A stretch of 9,695 nucleotides of DNA, taken from a bacterium. Lineage in GTDB: Bacteria > UBA9089 > CG2-30-40-21 > SBAY01. Below the pieces are notes generated by a model. That model was not told the origin of the DNA, did not search any database, and saw only the letters and a list, made by a program, of their open reading frames with translations. Made by a program: the position numbers and the translations under genes. Shown here piece after piece: positions 6,584 to 9,695 of this stretch. The stretch spans positions 1-9,695 of the forward strand of contig JASEHU010000060.1 of assembly GCA_030018635.1 (NCBI GenBank), given 5' to 3'. Position 1 is the first letter of the stretch. Every line of letters starts with the position of its first letter.

Positions 6584-6779
6584 ATTTGATGATGACCCAA
6601 TGATGAAAAGATTACATGAGATACGGACAAAGCATCAAGAGATTACTAAAGGTTTAAGTCCTAAAGAGAAAGCAAGATGGTACAATAAGAAAGCAGAAAG
6701 GTTCTTGGAATCCCAAGGTTACAAACTTATTTCTGGTGAGAAAGGTTACCGTATTGTAACAGAAACTACAAATAGGTAA
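6576..6779 (+). CDS. Small charged protein paired with the nucleotidyltransferase
   Basis: This is a 67-residue protein, rich in K, E and R, with no membrane segment or known catalytic motif. It is probably mostly helical up to about residue 50 (KRLHEIRTKHQEITKGLSPKE, in part, then KARWYNKKAERFLESQGYKL), followed by a short strand-like tail EKGYRIVTETT. The ATG at 6576 is preferred over GTG at 6567 because AAGGTGG (6564-6570) lies five bases before it. It overlaps the 3' end of the nucleotidyltransferase by 8 bases in another frame, a spacing typical of two-gene toxin-antitoxin units. It lacks the HEPN RxxxxH motif, so it is not a standard HEPN partner. Small proteins with a 'HEIRxK..EE...LSPEE....KAEEFL' pattern often sit beside such enzymes. 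I take it to be the partner of a TA-like pair, with unknown activity. Confidence 0.7.
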   Translation: MHEFDDDPMMKRLHEIRTKHQEITKGLSPKEKARWYNKKAERFLESQGYKLISGEKGYRIVTETTNR

Positions 6780-6880
6780 TATTCAGACCCGCGTAAGAGC
6801 AGATAACAGCAGGTTTACGACGCTATCGCTAAATTTTTAACTGGTATTAAACGATATATCGAAGGTGGTTGGGGTTAATC

Positions 6881-6962
6881 CGGGGGACACAATACTAAAT
6901 TTTTGGCCCAAAAGAATGATTTAGTATTGTGTCCCCCGAAATCCATTATGTCCCCCGAAATC
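6881..6962. repeat. Perfect 20-bp inverted repeat with GTCCCCCG arms plus a direct partial copy
   Basis: The arm CGGGGGACACAATACTAAAT (6881-6900) is exactly complementary to 6919-6938, with an 18-base spacer whose own core, TTTTGG/CCAAAA, is also palindromic. A further partial copy TGTCCCCCGAAATC occurs at 6949-6962, repeating 6930-6943. The structure resembles a REP/BIME-type element, such as those handled by REP-associated tyrosine transposases (IS200-like); that link is inference, since no such transposase is in the window. It lies just upstream of the solute-binding-protein gene and ends 14 bases before that gene's Shine-Dalgarno. The preceding stretch 6780-6880 has no supportable gene. 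Confidence 0.75.
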
Positions 6963-6990
6963 AGAAATCAAATAAAAAGGAAGGAAAAAT

Positions 6991-8109
6991 ATGTTTAATA
7001 AAAACTTAATGATTGTTTGTGGGTTGAGTATTATCTTGTTAGCCGGCTGTAGCCGGGATTCTCTCTCAACAAAAAAATTCCTGGATACATTTCGCAGCCG
7101 ATTATCTGCTGAAGATTTTTCAAGACATATAATAGGCACAGGCCCCTTCAAATTGGACCAGTGGCGATATGATGAAAAAATAGTTTTGGTAGCTAATCCT
7201 GATTATTTTGATGCAAAACCAAAGGTAAAGAGATTGGAATATCGCATCATCCCGGAGGAATTAACCGCCTGGGCAGAATTTGAGGCTGGAAATTTAGATG
7301 CAATCGGTCTTCCCTCATCTGAATTCGAGCGTATAATCAACGCTCCAAAATGGCAAAAATATATAGTCAGTCAGGCAGGAATGAATGTCTATTATTTAGG
7401 ATTAAATTGCCAGAAGCCACCGTTTGATAAACTCGAAATAAGGCAGGCACTAAATTATGCCATCGATAAAGAGATAATCTTAAATACCGTGCTTAAAAGT
7501 AGAGGTATATCTTCTCATGGCCCCATCCCTCCTGGCATAGAAGGTTATTCAACACAAATCAAACCCTATGAACACAATCCTCAAAAAGCAAAAGAATTAT
7601 TAATTAAGGCTGGATTTCCAGATGGTATTTCAATGAAAATATATCAGAAAAATAGTCGTGAGGTCTTAGAAATTACGGAAATATTACAGGCTCAATTAAA
7701 AGAGGCAGGGATTGCGGCAGAGATTGTCCAATTGGAGTGGACTACCTTAAAAGAGATGATTAATCAAGGTAAAACCGATGCCTTTTATCTTGCCTGGATT
7801 GCCGATTATCCAGATGCAGAGAATTTCTTAACCCCACTTTTTTATTCAAAAAACTTTGGTAGTGGCGGAAATCGTGCCTTTTATAAAAATCAGGAAGTTG
7901 ATAAATTAATCGACCAGGCTCAAAAAATAACTAATGATGGCGAAAGGATAAAATTATATCAACAGATCGAGCGTAAAATACACGAAGAATCACCATGAGT
8001 CTTCCTCTGGCATCAAAAGGAATTCAGTCTCCACCAACCATGGGTTAGTGGTTATGTGTCTTATCCTATTTGCAATGCGGATAAAGGGACTTCGGTTGAA
8101 ATAAAGTGA
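6991..8109 (+). pseudogene. Decayed family-5 (oligopeptide-type) ABC transporter solute-binding lipoprotein
   Basis: The intact family captures peptides or similar solutes outside the membrane for an ABC importer. The start is sound: AAGGAAGG (6977-6984) precedes the ATG by six bases, and a signal peptide ends in the lipobox LAGC (residues 17-20). About 30 residues later the sequence enters the middle of the SBP_bac_5 domain at FSRHIIGTGPFKLDQW (43-58), normally found near residue 180. Roughly 130-150 residues of the N-terminal lobe are therefore missing. The rest matches the family: NPDYFDAKP, LNYAIDKE, and the YLAWIADYPDAENFL region. At 7996-7998 TGA interrupts the frame after HEESP. The same frame then continues for 36 sensible codons (VFLWHQKEF...QPWVSGY) to TGA at 8107. 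The conserved residue after that proline is tryptophan, so a TGG-to-TGA change is likely. No permease or ATPase genes are adjacent. Confidence 0.85.
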
Positions 8110-8125
8110 GAAGGAGGATTATGAC

Positions 8126-8425
8126 TTGAAAAAGGGTAAAATATTTATCTTGCTTTTTGTAAGTGGATTACTGACTCTATCTATATTTAATGCTCTACCT
8201 ACATTTTCTGCAGAAAAGAAGGCTTCCATAAAACAAGTCTCTAATACTACGGCAAGTACTCAAAAGAAATCTTTGTGTTCTTTGCGGCTTTGTGTGAGAA
8301 ACCGATCGCTCAGGATATTCATCTGGCAGCGGACCTTCCGCCTAAACGATCACGCTGGCAATCCGCTAAAAATTTATTTAATGATAGTTAAGATTCTATT
8401 CCCTTCTCTACTTCCAAAATACTGA
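8126..8425 (+). pseudogene. Truncated secreted protein (signal peptide followed by repeat-derived sequence)
   Basis: TTG at 8126 has AAGGAGG (8111-8117) eight bases upstream, 16 bases after the end of the solute-binding-protein frame. The product starts with a good Sec signal peptide (MKKGKIFILLFVSGLLTLSI, then FNALPTFSA, probable cleavage after residue 29) and a polar stretch EKKASIKQVSNTTASTQKK. From about 8265 the frame runs through the dispersed repeat at 8271-8298 and becomes improbable (SLCSLRLCVRNRSLRIFIWQ). The real gene therefore seems to have been cut after about 48 codons. Another frame after the repeat, ending at TAA 8388-8390, reads IAQDIHLAADLPPKRSRWQS and on to FNDS, which looks more protein-like and may be the tail of something else. 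An ATG at 8121 is closed after two codons. The function is unknown. Confidence 0.55.
8271..8298 (-). repeat. Copy of the CTCACACAAAG...AACACAAAG dispersed repeat
   Basis: On the minus strand this reads CTCACACAAAG, then CCGCAAAG, then AACACAAAG. It matches the left arm of the hairpin at 9274-9339 apart from an 8-base insertion, and it coincides with the point where the upstream secreted-protein frame loses sense. Confidence 0.65.
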
Positions 8426-8679
8426 GGATGTTGAGCAAAGCCTGTAAGCTCTCTTGATTTCTCTTCCACCTTTTTATAGATGTAATCATAAACCTCAGTT
8501 ATGGTGATTGATCTATCTTTATCCTTATCCTGATAATCACTGATACCAATAAGTAAGGCATAGTAATCCCCTTTGGGTTCTTCATAATTAATTACTATCT
8601 CTTCCACCCATCTTTTTATCTTCTTCGGATTGTGGGCAACAATTTCTATCTTGCTTTTTCCCTTTGGGAGATTAGTGGT
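8374..8679 (-). pseudogene. Caspase-family (peptidase C14) 3' fragment lacking the catalytic core
   Basis: The frame is open from 8679 to a TAA at 8374. Its first part, LPKGKSKIEIVAHNPKKIKR followed by WVEEIVINYEEPKGD, is the beta-rich linker typical just before a caspase domain in bacterial WD40-caspase proteins. It then has the first caspase strand YYALLIGISDYQ. Instead of about 150 residues carrying the catalytic histidine and cysteine, the frame goes straight to the C-terminal segment SITITEVYDYIYKKVEEKS with TGFAQHPQYFGSREGN, which in intact proteins follows a DG.IT.xExYDY motif. An in-frame internal deletion therefore removed the active site. The 5' side is cut at about 8671 by the palindrome at 8672-8840. 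A GTG at 8607 could start a 77-residue product, but no function is expected. The 5' WD40 part of the same gene is probably the fragment at 9407-9673. Confidence 0.75.
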
Positions 8680-8840
8680 TCATTCCATTTGATATTGTGG
8701 GTGCTCCAGTAGTCAGAATTCAGGAGTCAGGAGTCAGAATAAAAAAGGCGCTCCTGGAGTGAGGTTTATTCTGACTCCTGGATTCTGACTCCTGGATTCT
8801 ATCATAGATACCCCCAATATCAAATGGAATGACCCACTAA
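8672..8840. repeat. Long imperfect palindrome (MITE- or REP-like element)
   Basis: The outer arms, TTAGTGGTTCATTCC onward (8672-8701) and 8811-8840, match at about 27 of 30 positions as inverted repeats. Inner arms built from CAGGAGTCAGAAT units (about 8710-8743) pair with 8764-8800. The right side contains an exact 14-bp tandem repeat TTCTGACTCCTGGA (8769-8782 and 8783-8796). The centre holds the self-complementary CTCCTGGAG. There is no open reading frame and no obvious target duplication. The whole unit could fold into a long hairpin, and it abuts the broken 5' end of the caspase fragment. Confidence 0.75.
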
Positions 8841-8892
8841 AGCCTAAACTCCGATTTCTTCAAGCCTGCCTGTGGTTATTCCCTGCTCATTT

Positions 8893-8921
8893 ATTCTACT
8901 CTAAACTTTCAAACAAGTCAA
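8893..8921 (-). promoter_or_regulatory. Sigma-70-like promoter pointing toward the caspase remnant
   Basis: On the minus strand TTGACT (8921-8916) and TAGAAT (8898-8893) are separated by exactly 17 bases, a strong match. It is back-to-back with the plus-strand promoter at 8935-8963. No intact gene follows on the minus strand: transcription would run into the palindrome and then the caspase fragment. The stretch 8841-8892 shows nothing else recognisable. Confidence 0.45.
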
Positions 8922-8934
8922 GCAAAAAAATCCC

Positions 8935-8963
8935 TTGCTAAAAACTTATTTTTATGTTATACT
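8935..8963 (+). promoter_or_regulatory. Sigma-70-like promoter of the antitoxin gene
   Basis: TTGCTA (8935-8940) and TATACT (8958-8963) are 17 bases apart and lie about 68 bases before the ribbon-helix-helix ATG, giving a leader of about 60 bases. Antitoxins of this class usually bind their own promoter, so autoregulation is expected by family, but no clear operator repeat was identified. Confidence 0.5.
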
Positions 8964-9030
8964 TCAATTCAGGATTAACAAGATTATCAGATTATTTTCA
9001 ACTTAGATTTGAACAGGGGGAAGTAAATCT

Positions 9031-9225
9031 ATGAAAACCATTCAAACAGAGGTACCGGAGCAACTTTATAACAAAGCTATGGTTCTTATTGGAGAAGGCT
9101 GGTTCCGAGATGAAAAAGACATTTTTTCTGAGGCAATACGACACTTTTTGGATTCCCACCGGCCTGGACTGATGGAAAAATTCATTCTTGATGATGTAGA
9201 ATGGGGGCTCCATGGACATGATTAA
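9031..9225 (+). CDS. Ribbon-helix-helix (CopG/ParD-like) antitoxin
   Basis: This 64-residue protein has the layout of a dimeric ribbon-helix-helix DNA-binding antitoxin. A short strand MKTIQTEV (1-8) would pair in the dimer and contact the DNA major groove. Helix 1 is at about 9-22 (PEQLYNKAMVLIGE), a GWFRDE turn follows at 23-28, helix 2 at about 29-42 (KDIFSEAIRHFLDS) carries the conserved EA(I/L)R core, and the acidic tail LDDVEWGLHGHD (53-64) would bind a toxin. GGGGGA lies nine bases before the ATG, and a good promoter is at 8935-8963. In intact modules such genes are followed, with a short overlap, by a PIN-domain (DUF3368-like) toxin. Here an overlapping frame starts at 9212 but is cut after a few codons, so the antitoxin seems to be an orphan. 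Confidence 0.8.
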   Translation: MKTIQTEVPEQLYNKAMVLIGEGWFRDEKDIFSEAIRHFLDSHRPGLMEKFILDDVEWGLHGHD

Positions 9226-9259
9226 ATCGGCCATTAGTGTAGTACTCCATGACACTTAA
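9212..9259 (+). pseudogene. 5' stub of a probable toxin gene
   Basis: ATG at 9212 overlaps the antitoxin's 3' end by 14 bases in another frame and reads MDMIKSAIS before running into the inverted repeat that starts at 9238 and stopping at TAA 9257. The beginning fits the N-terminus of PIN-like toxins, where a strand ending ..VIS(N/D) leads into the first catalytic aspartate. That aspartate and everything after it are missing. Assignment to a PIN/DUF3368 toxin rests mainly on the neighbouring antitoxin, so it is tentative. Confidence 0.45.
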
Positions 9260-9406
9260 ATTTGTAGGTTTTTCTCACACAAAGAACACAAAGATTCTTT
9301 TTATTTTTCCTCTTTATGTGCTTTGTGTTTTTGTGTGAGGATATATTTCGTGATTCTGTATAAAAATTTGTTTATACCCATAAAATAAAATGTCACAGAG
9401 TACTAC
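9238..9406. repeat. Palindromic element with nested inverted repeats
   Basis: The outer ends are GTAGTACTC (9238-9246) and GAGTACTAC (9398-9406), and the similarity continues inward to about 20 matches over 25 positions (TGACA, then TTT-rich). A second, inner inverted repeat is CTCACACAAAGAACACAAAG (9274-9293) against 9321-9339. The element has no coding capacity and no evident target duplication. Its left edge is the break point of the toxin stub and its right edge is the break point of the WD40 fragment. Part of its sequence recurs at 8271-8298. Confidence 0.7.
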
Positions 9407-9673
9407 CCTTGAATAAGATGTATGCCTCTTGAATTTTCTCATTTGCTTACCGCTTTCTACCTCCCACAGCCGCACCGTCTCATCCCAACTTCCGGAGACA
9501 ATGTATCTTCCATCCGGGCTGAAGGCGACAGATAAAACCTCAGCTGTATGCCCTGTTTGTGGAACAATCTCAATCTCTTCTTTTGCTCCTGCATTTTGTG
9601 TGTAACCGCTCAGTGAACGGTGGAAAGTAACCACAAGAACTGATGTTGGAAGTCTCAACGAGTTTGAGGACAT
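9407..9673 (-). pseudogene. WD40-repeat fragment, probable 5' part of a WD40-caspase gene
   Basis: The open frame from the ATG at 9673 contains one complete WD40 blade: TGHTAEVLSVAFSPDGRYIV, then SGSWDETVRLWEVESGKQ (residues 40-77), including the GH, the SPDG turn, the structural aspartate of SWDETVRLW and the WD-equivalent WE. A second blade begins at FKRHTSY and is lost at 9406 where the palindromic element starts; beyond it the frame runs on as improbable sequence to 9314. WD40 blades act as protein-binding propellers and need about seven copies, so this piece cannot fold alone. The first 25 or so residues (SSNSLRLPTSVLVVTFHRSL) do not look like the signal peptide expected here and coincide with the dyad cluster at 9605-9693, so the true 5' end may also be displaced. 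Order and strand match the caspase fragment at 8374. Confidence 0.75.
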
Positions 9674-9693
9674 CTCCCCCGAACAAGTTCGGG
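9605..9693. repeat. Cluster of three short dyads at the window edge
   Basis: ACCGCTCAGTGAACGGT (9605-9621), GTCTCAACGAGTTTGAGGAC (9652-9671) and CCCGAACAAGTTCGGG (9678-9693) are three successive hairpin-capable sequences within 90 bases. They could be part of a structured repeat that continues beyond the window. They overlap the unlikely N-terminus of the WD40 frame. Confidence 0.4.
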
Positions 9694-9695
9694 CT

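Noticed and set aside
6921..7151. Minus-strand frame over the lipoprotein start
   Set aside because: It is antisense to a clear signal peptide with lipobox and crosses the GTCCCC repeat.
7996..7998. Selenocysteine or UGA-tryptophan recoding
   Set aside because: The expected residue is tryptophan in a non-redox protein, TGA ends other genes here, TGG is used for tryptophan, and the same gene has a large deletion. Decay is simpler.
8998..9255. Minus-strand frame opposite the antitoxin
   Set aside because: The plus-strand frame has the family fold, promoter and ribosome binding site; this one has none.

Overview
The window looks like chromosomal DNA from an A+T-rich, flagellated, probably uncultured bacterium. 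The visible supports are a FliO-like flagellar export protein, a PlsY-type acyltransferase with GpsA, a lipobox lipoprotein, and many short palindromic repeats between genes. UGA is a stop here: the QueT-like gene and the nucleotidyltransferase both end in TGA, and tryptophan is TGG. I cannot assign a phylum from sequence alone. The repeat load and the WD40-caspase remains resemble what is often seen in candidate-phylum genomes, but that is an impression.

The left part (1-4220) is an orderly block read on the minus strand: fliO-like gene, then a DUF115/MAF-type motility-accessory gene, then plsY, then gpsA. GpsA makes sn-glycerol-3-phosphate and PlsY acylates it, so the last two are consecutive steps opening phospholipid synthesis. 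gpsA has its own good sigma-70-like promoter, placed so close to the start codon that the message could be leaderless. A weak hairpin terminator follows gpsA at the window edge.

The middle part (4221-6779) is read on the plus strand. It holds a QueT-family ECF-transporter-like membrane protein, a TIGR00725/LOG-like Rossmann protein, and a two-gene unit made of a minimal nucleotidyltransferase and a small charged partner that overlaps it by 8 bases. A 234-bp non-coding element with terminal inverted repeats and a 9-bp target duplication sits exactly at the nucleotidyltransferase start. It separated the gene from its ribosome binding site and copied the start codon.

The right part (6780-9695) is largely decayed. 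A family-5 (oligopeptide-type) solute-binding lipoprotein has lost most of its N-terminal domain and carries TGA where a conserved tryptophan is expected. A secreted protein is cut off after its signal peptide by a repeat. A WD40-caspase gene on the minus strand survives only as a 5' WD40 piece (about 9407-9600) and a 3' caspase piece without its catalytic core (8374-about 8671). Between these pieces are a long palindrome, divergent promoters, an intact ribbon-helix-helix antitoxin, the first few codons of its probable toxin, and a second palindromic element whose two ends are the break points of the toxin and of the WD40 gene.

I found no convincing new multi-gene system. The most informative signals are the inverted-repeat elements and how they relate to the broken genes.
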